From Saccoglossus kowalevskii (Eukaryota > Hemichordata > Enteropneusta > Harrimaniidae): a stretch of DNA of 64,000 nt. The position numbers and the translations under genes were made by a program. A model generated the notes under the pieces. It did not search any database. It was not told where the DNA came from and worked only from the letters and a program-made list of their open reading frames with translations. Shown here piece after piece: positions 48,101-55,206 of the stretch (position 1 is the first letter of the stretch; each line of letters opens with the position of its first letter). Location: NCBI RefSeq assembly GCF_000003605.2, contig NW_003157227.1, forward strand, positions 577,322 through 641,321, in the 5' to 3' direction.

Positions 48101-49382
48101 GGATCGGGTACTTCTCAAGAAAGGGGAAATATCATTTGAATTTGAAAGAAGCAGTTAGTATGCTCATTTGGGAAGTCAATTGCAAAGTTATTTATTTACT
48201 GAAAAATTGATGGTAACTTATAAATATCTAGATACAAAAATGTACCATATTTACTTCATTGAAAGCGCATCTCTGAAAAAGCATATATAAACCCCCCAAA
48301 AAAACGTTTTGACTATACCAAATCATTAAAATATTACCTGTTTTGACCACAGACAAATCTTTGTAATTTATGTTAGTTTATGCGCTACTGATAGAGTAAA
48401 TACAGTAATTGATTTATCATCATCAATAAGGTTTGTACCACATGCAATGTTACTGTATATATCAAAACAATTTGTCTATGTCATTGGATATATATATATC
48501 CTTTTAGGTCATTAGGTTACCAAGTGACATTAGTCTTTATATCCTGGCTGTACTGTGACAGTGTCAATGGTTCACCTATATGAATGAAGCATGCAATCAA
48601 GATCACAGTTGTTTTAAATTACTATTTATTTTGAGTTGAATGCAAAGTTCGTTTACCGGTACATTTTATCCTGTCAGAGAATCCTTGATGTTTTATGATA
48701 TGCAGGCGAAGTGTAAATTTCACAGAAATTCCCTAAACATGTAAAATTAGAGCCTGAAAAAAAATACTGTTTATATATTCGTGTCACTGATGGAGGAAGT
48801 ATGGTCAAGCATTTATATCTTGATAATACTGTAGAATACTTTATTTTAGTAGAAAGTAAAGTATAGGAAAATAGGTATATTCGCTGGATTTTATTTTCAC
48901 TGAATCATTTCTTCAGCGAAAATAGCGAAAATAAAGTAGATTAGGGAATCTTTTCTGTGGTGATAATTTTGGTTTTACCCACTTAACACAGCAATAAAAA
49001 AAGATTGAAAATGATATCATATTACACAAACCAGGAAATTCACAGTTAGAACCATCAATGTGTTTAAGTGTACCTGGAAGTGTTTACTTGGCTTGCAATT
49101 TGTATTGTTGCATTAAAACTGTATCTCAGCATAGAACGTCTGTAAACTTCTTCACTATAAACCGAATGTGTTGCTAGTAACTTCTCCCACTATGATTTGT
49201 CATTGATTTCACTTGGTGTTAATGTTATCATCAGGTTGTATTCAGAATCCTATACCATTGAAAACTATCAAGGCGATGCAGGAGAGTCATTAGCTGAAGC
49301 ATTCAGTGAAGAAATGTTAGCATGGTACGAAGAAAATGAACAGTCATTTACATCAAAGACTAGTAATAGTACATACGTATGA
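16964..49382 (+). CDS. FRMD4: FRMD4 (FRMD4A/FRMD4B ortholog), FERM-CUPID scaffold, 15 coding exons plus one cassette
   Basis: The exons (listed separately) join in matching phase into 3,447 nt, 1,148 residues without the cassette. Human FRMD4A and FRMD4B are about 1,030-1,040. FERM lobes span about residues 5-315, the CUPID/DUF3338 helical region about 355-500, then a Ser/Pro/Arg-rich tail and a C-terminus ending S-T-Y-V. Highly conserved stretches include LLDLVASH, NYMSI.ESLPTYGVHYY, FQWRQLENLYFR and WAMAISQHQFYLDRKQSK. In vertebrates FRMD4A links Par-3 to the Arf6 exchange factor cytohesin-1 at epithelial junctions, and FRMD4B (GRSP1) binds cytohesin-3. A similar polarity-scaffold role is inferred here. 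The start is the ATG directly after the acceptor at 16,963; it matches the internal MTEGRR methionine of human FRMD4A. Because I see one copy, it may be the single pre-duplication ortholog. Confidence 0.93.
17030..18659 (+). other. FRMD4 intron 1
   Basis: GT-AG intron of about 1.6 kb with a 12-base C run at 17,262-17,273. I see no repeat element or other exon. The 86-codon ORF at 17,544-17,804 has no supporting splice sites. Confidence 0.8.
18660..18754 (+). CDS. FRMD4: FRMD4 coding exon 2 (FERM F1 lobe)
   Basis: Encodes SKLFSGDLLDLVASHCNLKE and then KEFFGLAFTDE, the best conserved part of the F1 lobe (human: PKLLAKELLDLVASHFNLKEKEYFGIAFTDE). Acceptor TTTGCAG at 18,653-18,659, donor AC/GTAAGT (GT at 18,755). 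It ends in phase 2 and its last Thr codon is completed by the first base of exon 3. Confidence 0.95.
22682..22867. mobile_element. MITE family A, copy 2
   Basis: Starts TACTGTAAAATACTTTATTT and ends with the inverse, AGGTATTTTACAGTA. The inside carries the same TTCAGTGAAAATAAAATCCA and AAAATCAGTGAAAATAAATT blocks as the 33,433 copy. It lies in FRMD4 intron 2. Confidence 0.75.
23825..23993. mobile_element. Small TTAA-ended MITE, copy 1
   Basis: Begins TTAAAGGGGCACTTCC and ends GGTTCCCCTTTAA, so the ends are inverted repeats of about 9 bp. Most of its length matches the reverse complement of 52,259-52,417, including ATGGATAACAAAAGATAGAT and TCTTTGGTGCAATCCCTGGG. TTAA at both ends suggests, but does not prove, a piggyBac-type target preference. 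No ORF. Confidence 0.7.
25645..25822 (+). CDS. FRMD4: FRMD4 coding exon 3 (FERM F1-F2)
   Basis: Encodes GHNNWLQHDRRVLEHEFPKK then SGLLGLSFKVRYFVES and ITIELFFLQAKQAIFK, matching GHLNWLQLDRRVLEHDFPKKSG and TIELFFLNAKSCIYK of human FRMD4A. It covers the end of F1 and the F1-F2 linker with the first F2 helix. Acceptor TTGCAG at 25,639-25,644, donor AAG/GTAAGA (GT at 25,823). It enters in phase 2 and leaves in phase 0. Confidence 0.95.
25823..26485 (+). other. FRMD4 intron 3
   Basis: GT-AG intron of 663 bp, AT-rich. The two overlapping ORFs around 26,008-26,354 carry no recognised domain. Nothing else is seen. Confidence 0.8.
26486..26565 (+). CDS. FRMD4: FRMD4 coding exon 4 (FERM F2 helix), GC donor
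   Basis: Encodes GDLEVDSETAFELAAHILQA then LHGDFT, matching IDVDSEVVFELASYILQEAKGDF of human FRMD4A, a helix of the acyl-CoA-binding-protein-like F2 lobe. The acceptor is at 26,484-26,485. The exon must end at 26,565 (phase 2, AG + T = Ser) to join exon 5, so the donor is GCAAGT. Use of the nearest GT, at 26,570, would put a TGA at the join. Confidence 0.92.
27111..28207. mobile_element. Repeat element with imperfect terminal inverted repeats
   Basis: The left end GGCAATGCGCTCCGC pairs with the inverse of the right end (GGCGATCTGCTCCGC), 12 of 15 matching. Inside, two diverged copies of a block beginning TCTGTGATTTT (about 27,237-27,423 and 27,559-27,690) share GGTAGGTC, AAAAACTGATTTTT and CGCCAAATGTAT-like stretches. 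No coding region is seen. It may be a non-autonomous DNA transposon or part of a larger repeat family; the boundaries are tentative. Confidence 0.45.
27159..27209. repeat. (GT)n microsatellite
   Basis: About 50 bp of GT repeats broken by two CT steps. It lies near the left end of the repeat element at 27,111. Confidence 0.95.
29432..29581 (+). CDS. FRMD4: FRMD4 coding exon 5 (FERM F2 lobe)
   Basis: Encodes DYAAKNNLKKLPVLPTSALK then DHPSLSYCEDRVLYYYRRLA and GQNRGQAIVN, matching SDLKKLPALPTQALKEHPSLAYCEDRV and GQTRGQAIVNYMSI of human FRMD4A. The first base completes the Ser codon left by exon 4, and the last two bases (AA) make Asn with exon 6. Donor AA/GTAGGT (GT at 29,582). Confidence 0.95.
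29582..32971 (+). other. FRMD4 intron 5
   Basis: GT-AG intron of 3.4 kb containing one inverted family B MITE (31,821-32,031). ORFs inside it are short and have no domain or splice support. Confidence 0.8.
31821..32031. mobile_element. MITE family B, copy 2 (inverted)
   Basis: Starts TACTGTAGAAGGATTGATTA and ends TTTTACACTA. The internal blocks are the reverse complements of those in copy 1, for example AAATTAAAACCCAGTGAAT, GCATAGAACACATTATC and TATGCCTGAAATG. It lies in FRMD4 intron 5. Confidence 0.8.
32972..33116 (+). CDS. FRMD4: FRMD4 coding exon 6 (start of FERM F3 lobe)
   Basis: Encodes YMSIIESLPTYGVHYYEVKD then KSGLPWWLGFSHKGIGQYD and ending TPRK, matching YMSIVESLPTYGVHYYAVKD and GIPWWLGLSYKGIFQYD of human FRMD4A. 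This is the PH/PTB-like F3 lobe that usually binds peptide or lipid ligands. Acceptor TTTCAG at 32,966-32,971, donor AAG/GTATTT (GT at 33,117). It leaves in phase 0. Confidence 0.95.
33433..33644. mobile_element. MITE family A, copy 3
   Basis: Starts TACTGTAGAATACTTTAGTT and ends AAATAAAGTATTTCACAGTA. The internal inverted-repeat structure matches copies at 1,327 and 22,682. It lies in FRMD4 intron 6. Confidence 0.8.
33785..33990. mobile_element. MITE family B, copy 3
   Basis: Starts TACTGTAAAATGGATAATTT and ends CCCCTTTACAGTA, with the same internal blocks as copy 1, in the same orientation. The right end runs into a short ACAGTACAGTACAGTACTGT stretch, possibly repeat slippage. Confidence 0.8.
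36666..36742 (+). CDS. FRMD4: FRMD4 coding exon 7 (FERM F3 lobe)
   Basis: Encodes VFQWRQLENLYFRDRKFSIE then VHDPR, near-identical to IFQWRQLENLYFREKKFSVEVHDPRR of human FRMD4A. The acceptor AG is at 36,664-36,665 and the donor is AAG/GTAAGA (GT at 36,743). It ends in phase 2 within an Arg codon, which can be completed either by exon 8 or by the cassette exon at 37,482. Confidence 0.95.
36743..38573 (+). other. FRMD4 intron 7 (split by the cassette exon if included)
   Basis: A 1.8-kb GT-AG interval. Downstream of the cassette it has a strong CT-rich tract (about 37,635-37,690), three TGCATG motifs (37,729-37,767) and a C run at 38,447-38,457. No repeat element is recognised. Confidence 0.75.
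37482..37586 (+). CDS. FRMD4: Putative FRMD4 cassette exon (35 codons, in frame)
   Basis: A 105-nt open stretch between a pyrimidine-rich acceptor (CTCTCTCCTTCTTAG, AG at 37,480-37,481) and a consensus donor (CA/GTAAGT, GT at 37,587). Entry and exit phase are both 2, the same as the exon 7/8 junction, so inclusion or skipping keeps the frame. It adds VVHALSSFNLYDEAIEEPLD then CFDDLSDAISDPTTQ between DPRR and VSLSRRTFG in the F3 lobe. The insert has 11 Asp/Glu and one Arg/His-type base. I know of no counterpart in human FRMD4A/B. TGCATG occurs inside it (37,487) and downstream at 37,729, 37,758 and 37,762. RNA evidence is lacking. Confidence 0.55.
38574..38712 (+). CDS. FRMD4: FRMD4 coding exon 8 (end of FERM F3 lobe)
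   Basis: Encodes VSLSRRTFGPSNVTVHAWYG then NPVLVKSMWAMAISQHQFYL and DRKQSK, matching ASVTRRTFGHSGIAVHTWYA and IWAMAISQHQFYLDRKQSK of human FRMD4A. It ends the F3 lobe with the C-terminal helix. Acceptor AACCAG ending at 38,573, donor AAG/GTATGT (GT at 38,713), phase 0 at the end. Confidence 0.95.
38713..39686 (+). other. FRMD4 intron 8
   Basis: GT-AG intron of 974 bp with one inverted family B MITE (39,337-39,548) close to its 3' end. Nothing else is seen. Confidence 0.8.
39337..39548. mobile_element. MITE family B, copy 4 (inverted)
   Basis: Starts TACTGTAAAGGGGGTAATTA and ends GTCATTTTACAGTA. The internal blocks are in the same order as the 31,821 copy and are well preserved, which makes it one of the better copies for defining the family. 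It ends about 140 bp before FRMD4 exon 9. Confidence 0.8.
39687..39831 (+). CDS. FRMD4: FRMD4 coding exon 9 (FERM-CUPID linker)
   Basis: Encodes ASLPSFRSLGEIADELTESR then LSLTSKSSQASDLTHDSSS and SLSAISNG. RSLGEIADELTES lines up with RSLSEIAIDLTET of human FRMD4A, and the rest is a Ser-rich linker. Acceptor TTGCAG at 39,681-39,686, donor GGTG/GTGAGT (GT at 39,832), phase 1 at the end. Confidence 0.9.
39832..40513 (+). other. FRMD4 intron 9
   Basis: GT-AG intron of 682 bp. No repeat or exon is seen. Confidence 0.8.
40514..40779 (+). CDS. FRMD4: FRMD4 coding exon 10 (CUPID/DUF3338, first part)
   Basis: Encodes a charged helical segment: LALKSRKEALEERLKLKVDC, LKELCIKEAEIIGELPQEYP and LVPGEPLPQVRRRVGTGFQL. 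Human FRMD4A has LAALKSRQEALEETL, LREAELTGKLPVEYPLDPGE and PPIVRRRIGTAFKL. This is the cytohesin-binding region also found in INAVA and CCDC120. Acceptor TTTGCAG ending at 40,513, donor CAT/GTGAGT (GT at 40,780), phase 0. Confidence 0.95.
40780..41481 (+). other. FRMD4 intron 10
   Basis: GT-AG intron of 702 bp ending CCCCTAG. No repeat or exon is seen. Confidence 0.8.
41482..41625 (+). CDS. FRMD4: FRMD4 coding exon 11 (CUPID/DUF3338, second part)
   Basis: Forty-eight codons encoding DDELHMLEVECELQSKITSA, ALSLANDPRINKKARKSRKE and TYKKAAEK. It matches AELERLEREFAIQSQITEAA, RRLASDPNVSKKLKKQRKTS and YLNALKK of human FRMD4A. It is strongly helical and basic near its end. Acceptor CCCTAG ending at 41,481, donor AAA/GTAAGT (GT at 41,626). 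Symmetric phase 0. Confidence 0.94.
41626..42347 (+). other. FRMD4 intron 11
   Basis: GT-AG intron of 722 bp with a T-rich acceptor (TTTCTCTTTCAG). No repeat or exon is seen. Confidence 0.8.
42348..42465 (+). CDS. FRMD4: FRMD4 coding exon 12 (end of CUPID region)
   Basis: Encodes LTELEKKLHNVKLQLGYSSS then FVPVRLMNFQDDESSLSDS. The first part is the last helix of the CUPID region (human LQEIENAINENRIKSGK), and DDESSLSDS corresponds to SEDSSLSDA. Acceptor CTTTCAG ending at 42,347, donor AGTG/GTAAGT (GT at 42,466), phase 1 at the end. Confidence 0.92.
42466..42879 (+). other. FRMD4 intron 12
   Basis: The shortest intron, 414 bp, GT-AG. Nothing else is seen. Confidence 0.8.
42880..44506 (+). CDS. 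FRMD4: FRMD4 coding exon 13 (disordered Ser/Pro-rich tail)
   Basis: One 1,627-nt exon encoding about 542 residues of low-complexity tail (residues ~535-1,077). Features seen are Pro-rich SH3-type segments (IFIGPPQTPPISRK, KTPEPPKMRP), RS-rich runs (SRSTSTNRSRSP), a Ser run followed by a Gly run (SSSSSDSSSCGGGGGGY) and many SP/TP sites. Conservation with vertebrate FRMD4 is weak here, as usual for this part. Acceptor TTCATAG ending at 42,879, donor ACAG/GTATGT (GT at 44,507), phase 2. If the intron is retained, the frame stops after about 11 more residues. Confidence 0.92.
44507..46972 (+). other. FRMD4 intron 13
   Basis: A 2.5-kb GT-AG intron with a 19-base T run (44,701-44,719) and a 170-bp-period tandem repeat (46,325-46,755) that ends about 220 bp before exon 14. 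ORFs at 44,960-45,186 are C/T-rich chance readings. Confidence 0.7.
46325..46755. repeat. Diverged tandem repeat, period about 170 bp
   Basis: AAGTGTAGTAGTCAG recurs at 46,471 and 46,641, and CCCTCAGT at 46,541 and 46,712. Each unit also carries ATAGCCATG-CTTG and GATTGTGATGTCAC. Left-hand partial units add several GCGCCCTCAGTGGTCATT-like steps from 46,330. No coding content. Confidence 0.7.
46973..47041 (+). CDS. FRMD4: FRMD4 coding exon 14 (small, 23 codons, possibly optional)
   Basis: A 69-nt open stretch between acceptor CACGTCTCAG (AG at 46,971-46,972, T-rich upstream) and donor CAA/GTAAGC (GT at 47,042). Entry and exit are both phase 2, matching exon 13 and exon 15. It encodes LPSFTDLEDNALSQHAEEH and IRAK, a helical charged segment that leads into LYSESYTIEN. 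Because it is symmetric, skipping it also keeps the frame. Resemblance to human FRMD4 is not clear here, so the call rests on splice sites and phase. Confidence 0.6.
47042..49234 (+). other. FRMD4 intron 14
   Basis: A 2.2-kb GT-AG intron with a truncated family A MITE (48,827-48,939). No exon of another gene is seen. Confidence 0.7.
48827..48939. mobile_element. MITE family A, copy 4 (shortened)
   Basis: Starts TACTGTAGAATACTTTATTT and then joins directly to the inner right half (ATATTCGCTGGATTTTATTT, CTTCAGCGAAAATAGCGAAA). The right-hand terminal TACAGTA is missing, so it has lost its left inner part and its right end. Confidence 0.65.
49235..49382 (+). CDS. FRMD4: FRMD4 coding exon 15 (C-terminus, PDZ-ligand-like end)
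   Basis: Forty-nine codons and the TGA at 49,380-49,382. It encodes LYSESYTIENYQGDAGESLA, EAFSEEMLAWYEENEQSF and TSKTSNSTYV. SEEMLAWYEE recalls SDELRQWYQR in the C-terminal part of human FRMD4A. The final T-Y-V fits a class I PDZ ligand. Acceptor ATCATCAG ending at 49,234. A second consensus donor (AAG/GTAAGT, GT at 49,389) lies 7 nt after the stop. Confidence 0.9.
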
Positions 49383-52035
49383 AATAAGGTAAGTTTGTAG
49401 TAGTGATTCTATTCTTGTAATATATCGCCTACTGGGTTATCACCACGGAAACATCTACTAGGAACTGATATACGATAATCCACTTTCATTCAGCATAGAG
49501 AAATCACGAAATGTTGATGCTGTGAAAATTTTCACTGACATTCTTTCAGGAATCATTACCAGTATATGGGTCTAATTAAACCATGACAAAAAAAAGCGTT
49601 CTACCATATACCTAAACCATATTTTCACCATATGTTTTCATTCCTTCAGATGCTAACCTAAAGTGAGATGGATGAAATGTTATAGCGTGCTCTACATAGT
49701 ATTCTGAATATGACTACCCTGAGGCAGCTAGACAGAATATTCAAAAAAACTTGTTGTTGAGGTGGTGGTTGTACATATAAAATGGCACACCTAGCTTTCT
49801 CTAAACAAACATCTACAAGAGCAGTGAACGTATTTTTAGTCTACTCGGAACAAATTTTAAACACATGAAGTGAAGATGGCTGGAGGAGAAAAGTAACAAA
49901 CTATATGTACATAAATACATTCCTTGTTTTATCTCTGTATAATATTGACGTCAAATTATTTATTTTTATTTTTTTTTTTTAATTAATGTATGGTGCCATG
50001 TTTTAATATTGACAATGGCTGGTTTGCTTGAAAGCTTCTGTACCTTGCATGTTGCTATTGCCGTTGTATGTCATTAGCGTAACTAGTTTATTCATAGTGT
50101 ATCCAGGATCATCGTCTGTACATGGAACTTTCATAGTTGGCTTTCATAGTTGGCTATAATCCCAATTCATTCTTTCATGCATTCTGAACAATCACTTATT
50201 CAACCAACAGTCTGATTATGGTGCTTATTCAATAATTTGCATTTCAATATTTTGACAGTTAAACAGTTCAGGAGGAGTTGCACAATTTCCTGACACATTG
50301 ATGCCCCCACCAATGGCGGTTTTATTGAGTAGATTTTAATACCACACACGTTGAGCACTGTCAACATCTGTTTCTCATTTGGTTTTAATACTTGCATTAT
50401 TTTATAAAAAATTTTTTCAAAGCTTATTGAGTTTCATCATTTTTTCTTCTCAAGAATAATGTCTGGAGGTTTTCTACGGAAAGATATTAAGTTTGTTTTT
50501 ATCTGTGGTATATGTTGTATTTATAAAACCAGGAATATCCCGTACTTGTAAGTGTACATATTTGCTACACTTAACTGCCATTGAAGATTATTATTGGTTT
50601 ACATGTCGGTAAATATGATTTTCCAAAAAACATTGCTAATGGCAAGTCCAGAAAAAACAAAAACAATGTATAAAATATGTTGTCGAAACGGTCATGAATC
50701 AGTAGGGAATTTGTAAAATTTGTCTATCTGCACTGTTCCGTTGAGGTTGATTTACAGGTAAGCTGATTATGATACTTCTAACATGGCTGGTCGTTTTCAC
50801 CAATTGCTCGATGCCCATATTCTAATCAACAGAATGTATAAATTTTTAATATGAATGTCAATTGTTGTTTAATTTGTATTCAATGTCGCATCGATCATAT
50901 GTTAATTATGTTTTTTTTGGAATCCACACTGAAACTGAAAATAACTAATAGCGAAATTAACGTATGTTCAACCAGACAGGCTTTGTGTGATTGATCATAC
51001 CCATGTTAGAAGTTGGTTATAAAATGATAAATAACCTCGCTCTCTTCCTGACCTCAAAGTTCTGTACATGTCAGCTGTTATTTTATAATCTTTGTTTCCT
51101 AATATTTTGCATGAATGACCTTGCTAAACTTTTCATCAGTATTATTTGATCAACGACATGCCCATTTTTACTTCATGCCTCCAAAATGAATTATTGATTA
51201 AAAAACAAGCAGCACATAAATATGAACAGTAATGGGTTGATTATATACCAGTAATTTTTTTTTTTTTCTCCTAAAAGCTGTATTTTATTTCTCAAACATG
51301 ACAGTTCAGTTAGGGAGTTTTTGGCAGACCTGACGCAAAGACTCCCTAGCTTGGTATATTTTCTGTATTCAATCCAAGTTGCATCACTTGTGTCAGATAT
51401 ATAACTGGCTGTGTAATAATTACTCATGTTTTTAAAAAAAATCATGTTATGAAATATGTTTGAATCATGTTTACTAATACCTTGTTGCTGCAACCTGATT
51501 TTTTTACCTTGTTAATAATTATGGAGATCATGATCTGGCACTCTGAGGACGACTTTTTTCATTGATATGCTCCCCTTGGATCGTATTAAAAATACTGTAA
51601 TACATTGTAGTATCATTCAGCATAAAATTGTGATTAAAATATACAGTAAACAAGCACTGAGGTGAGTTCTCGCTGTCTAATATTGCAGTTGAGTCTGGAA
51701 AAAAACACCTATAACTTCAGGGATAATAAATTTAGGCTGGGAACTTTATCAAAGTGAACAATATTCAATCAAGTAAGTGTTAACGCATCAAGAATGGCAG
51801 ATTTATAAAAAGTAAATGCATGCTATCATGAACTCTTGTACAAATTGCAACAGTTGATTATGTTTTCAAAGTCATTTTTAAAATTTTATCTGCTTTATGG
51901 TTTTAATTATGTTTTTCTTGTTTCAAATGACAGACATTCGTTATGTGCTGGACTCATTTTACTTGTGCTTTGTTGTCATTTCAATTCAAATCATGTACAG
52001 CGTACAGAATAAATACTGAGTACATCTGATGACTC
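49383..52035 (+). other. FRMD4 3'UTR (approximate, possibly spliced)
   Basis: Noncoding AT-rich sequence after the stop. A donor at 49,389 and acceptors at 49,549 (CTTTCAG) and 49,649 (CCTTCAG) allow a short intron within the UTR. The next convincing poly(A) signal is at 52,008, which gives a UTR of about 2.6 kb. ORFs at 50,200-50,397 and 51,191-51,493 on the minus strand have no support. Confidence 0.45.
52008..52013 (+). terminator. Likely FRMD4 poly(A) signal
   Basis: AATAAA in the + orientation, followed within 60 nt by GT-rich sequence (CGGTTTGTGTGTTAC). It is the first strong match to a complete signal plus downstream element after the stop. Alternative sites are possible. Confidence 0.45.
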
Positions 52036-52258
52036 GGAATATTGTTAACTCGGTTTGTGTGTTACTTCATTACTTTTATTCAGAAGAGAGGGGTACTTAT
52101 TTAAACAAAAAATGTATTCTTATTGTTTATTAATTTAAATCGACAGTGGTTGTGATGAATGTTTTGTTTAAAAAATGACTATATAAGAATAACCAAATCT
52201 TGCCAAAATGACCCTACACAGGTGTAATGTTACATGAAATGTGATGTGAAAACTAAGC

Positions 52259-52417
52259 TTAATGGGAAAACTTCCAAACCCAGGGATTGCACCAAAGAAT
52301 CATGGGACACTATTTATGTTGTTTACCACGGTAATCTATCTTTTGTTATCCATTGTCATTTTAATCCATAAAGTAAATTTGTTGTGAGATTAGACTTAAC
52401 TTAAAGTGCCCCTTTAA
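52259..52417. mobile_element. Small TTAA-ended MITE, copy 2 (inverted)
   Basis: Reverse complement of the 23,825 copy over nearly its full length, ending GTGCCCCTTTAA on the right and TTAATGGGAAAACTTCC on the left. It lies just beyond the likely 3' end of FRMD4. Confidence 0.7.
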
Positions 52418-54240
52418 GTAGTCTTCATTTTCTTGAAATTAATTACGTGATTGAAAATGTTTGAAAATCTATGATGCATGAAGTGCTGCAAAAAATGATA
52501 GTGTTGATATTTGACTGGCCTTGTGCCAACTCTGAATTCAGTAGGCCGCAAAATTCGTTCTTGGGTCGCATTTATTTTGGCATCATCTCTTAGAGAGAGT
52601 GCATGGCAATAGTTAGAATTTGGTCGATAATTAATGTTTGTTCCAGTAATAAGTGTTCTCATGTTTAACATTACGTCAGTGCCAAAGTAGATAAAGATAA
52701 AACATCTGATTTTGCCCCAAAAATTCCGTACATCAATACAATTATAGAATATATGGAGACTGTCTTCAACAACGAATCATGAATAAATTTAAAAATAAAA
52801 TTTGACAGTTTTCTGTCATAAGTCGTGTACATACATCTTTTCCTCCAAATATGTCAATTTGTGTACACCAACTTTGAAGTTATATTCGAAAGCATACCGT
52901 CATCATTATTAGTGTTAATATCAGATTCCGCGACACACCCAAGCAAACTCATACATGGTTTTAGGGCGTTACAAAGCATGTAATATTCATTTACCCAGTT
53001 AGTCTTGTTACATACAGTCAGCCGCTCTTGATGGGCAGATAGGTCCAGCTTCCGTAAAGTACATCCCAGAACCTGTACCAAAACTAGTGTTAACACAACA
53101 TTAAAAGTGTTTACAATGATATGATATGAATAGAGAACATCCAATAAGTTTGAAAAGAAAATGCTTACAATTTACTAGTGCGTATGCATTGATCGTTACT
53201 ATTTAATTTAGTAGTCTTTTGTTATTGTAATTATGCTAACCTCTGTCCTACAAAACATTCCTATACTTTCATGTCACTGTGAAGTAATAGAACTGCCTGT
53301 CTGTACGTGATAAATTGTGAGCAGAAATGTTTGAGCAATCTTTATGGCTCAAATTAGAGTAGTGTGTGACCTGACAGTTGATGACGGATGCGAGTAGTGG
53401 ATGCACAAAACATCATTGATTGACCAAAGTCTGTTGAGGTAATGTTGTGCAGACTAGTCACTCTAATGTTTAGTGTGTGAATGCGAATTTCTTGGCAATA
53501 GACACTTTTGCAGACAACATAACATGACTCAATACCAACCTTGAACCATTTCTGAAATATGGTACAAGGTTGATTGGCCTTCCAATTCCAATAGTGAATT
53601 ACGTGTGCATGCTGTAAAATATTGTATATTTATATTTCTAACATTGGGATACATTACCGGGGAGAGGGGGTGTCCACAATAAATGGTGATTGAATAAGGA
53701 GGTTATGGCATGGTTGAATGAATTCTGTCAATAAATTGCCTCATTTAGTTGATTGCTTGAATTATTATTGTGCATGATCAGCATGGTGAGGATACTTAAC
53801 ATTAGCACAGACCAAGTGCCTCACCCAAGTCTATATTGAGTTAAAGCAACGATATTGAGGAGACTACAGACCACCTGAGGAATGATTGATGACATGCTCA
53901 AATTTTGTTTAAATGGCTGCCAGTTGAAATGAAACCAGACTGGACAATCCTCCCTATAGGTTGATGACATTGACCTTGGCCACTCATTAGCCAAGGGTTA
54001 TAAAAATGAAAACAAAAATCGTCTGAGAACACACAAAAACAATATAGCCGAATGAAATTGACCCAGGCATGGATGAGAAATGCTTGATGTTAGATGTTGA
54101 TTATTTGTGTTTCTTTGGACAATAATGGCAAAAAAAACGTGATAACAACCTAACATTTCTGTAACAACGTTGAACAAAATCAGTCCAGGAATGACCGAGA
54201 AAATGCGGCTTGGAATGAAGAATGAGTTTGTTCCATTTTT
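52418..54240. other. Intergenic region, no supported gene
   Basis: AT-rich, no convincing exon. A 96-codon minus-strand ORF (52,854-53,144) has moderately protein-like composition, but I see no domain and no clear splice context, so it is not annotated as a gene. Confidence 0.5.
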
Positions 54241-55201
54241 AGCTCTGCTATCATCGAAGATGACAGAGCGGAGCTCATAGGTTGACGATACCTGTCCGTT
54301 GTACGCCATCTGTCCACTTTTTCCATTTAAACTGCTTCTTCCACAAAACCATCAGCTGGATTGCCTTGCTATTCATATCACACCTACCTGGGATGTTCCT
54401 CTGTCAGATTTGTTAATTTCATGACATCACGTGTAAACCTATATTTTTTTGGAGTATTTTTGTCATTTATGGTTAAAAATCATTTTCCCACAACCACTTG
54501 TCATATTGTTCTGAAATTTGTATTTATTTTGCTCATTTTTGTGCATTTTCGACTTCTTCTCGAAAACCACCTGCTACATTGCTTTGAAATTCATAATTTG
54601 GACACATGGACTGATCCTTTCACAAATTTGTTCATATGGTGAAGATATCTCCATTTTTGTGGAAGTTATGATTTTTTAGCTCCGTTGTCGACTTTATTCG
54701 AGCGGAGCTTATATGAGTGATTGTCTGTCATCGTTCGTGTCAATGTTTTACCTTTTCAACTTCCTCTTGAAAAACTACAAACCTGAATGCTTTGATACTG
54801 TTGTATATTTGATAATGCTGTATATGTACCTTGGGAAGTCCTCACTTAGATTTGTTCATTCCATGATGATATCTTCAATTCTCTAATTTTGATGAATATT
54901 TATGTCATTTATGGTAAAAAGTGATATTTTCGACTTCTCGTTGAAAACAGCAGGTCCAATTGCTTTGATATTGCATATATAGGCACTACGTATGGACCTC
55001 TCTCAGATTTGTTCCTTTCGTGATGATATCTTCAATTTTTTAATTTTGGTGAAGATTTTTGATAAAAAGTGATATTTTCGACTTGTTAAAAACTGCAAGT
55101 TCGTTTGATTTGATATTACATATAGGTACCTCAGGTAGACCTCTCTCAGATTTGTTCATTTCTTGATGTTATCTTCAATTCCCCAATTTTGATGAATATT
55201 T
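54240..55201. repeat. Tandem-like interspersed repeat (units of about 140-160 bp)
   Basis: Recurring blocks are TCAGATTTGTTCATT (about 54,404, 54,848, 55,007, 55,147), GATATCTTCAATTCTCTAAT and TTTTGATGAATATTT, plus AAAGTGATATTTTCGACTT. Paired TAGCTCCG-like and GAGCGGAGCT boxes at about 54,240-54,280 and 54,675-54,710 are mutually inverted and may mark hairpin ends. The repeat continues at 59,307, so the LTR element split it. Confidence 0.65.
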
Positions 55202-55206
55202 TTGTC
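55202..55206. other. Left target-site duplication of the LTR element
   Basis: TTGTC directly before the LTR, identical to 59,302-59,306 after the element. A 5-bp duplication is typical of Ty3/Gypsy integrase. Confidence 0.8.

Noticed and set aside
52854-53144. 96-codon minus-strand ORF beyond FRMD4
   Set aside because: Composition is moderately protein-like, but there is no domain, partner exon or poly(A) context.
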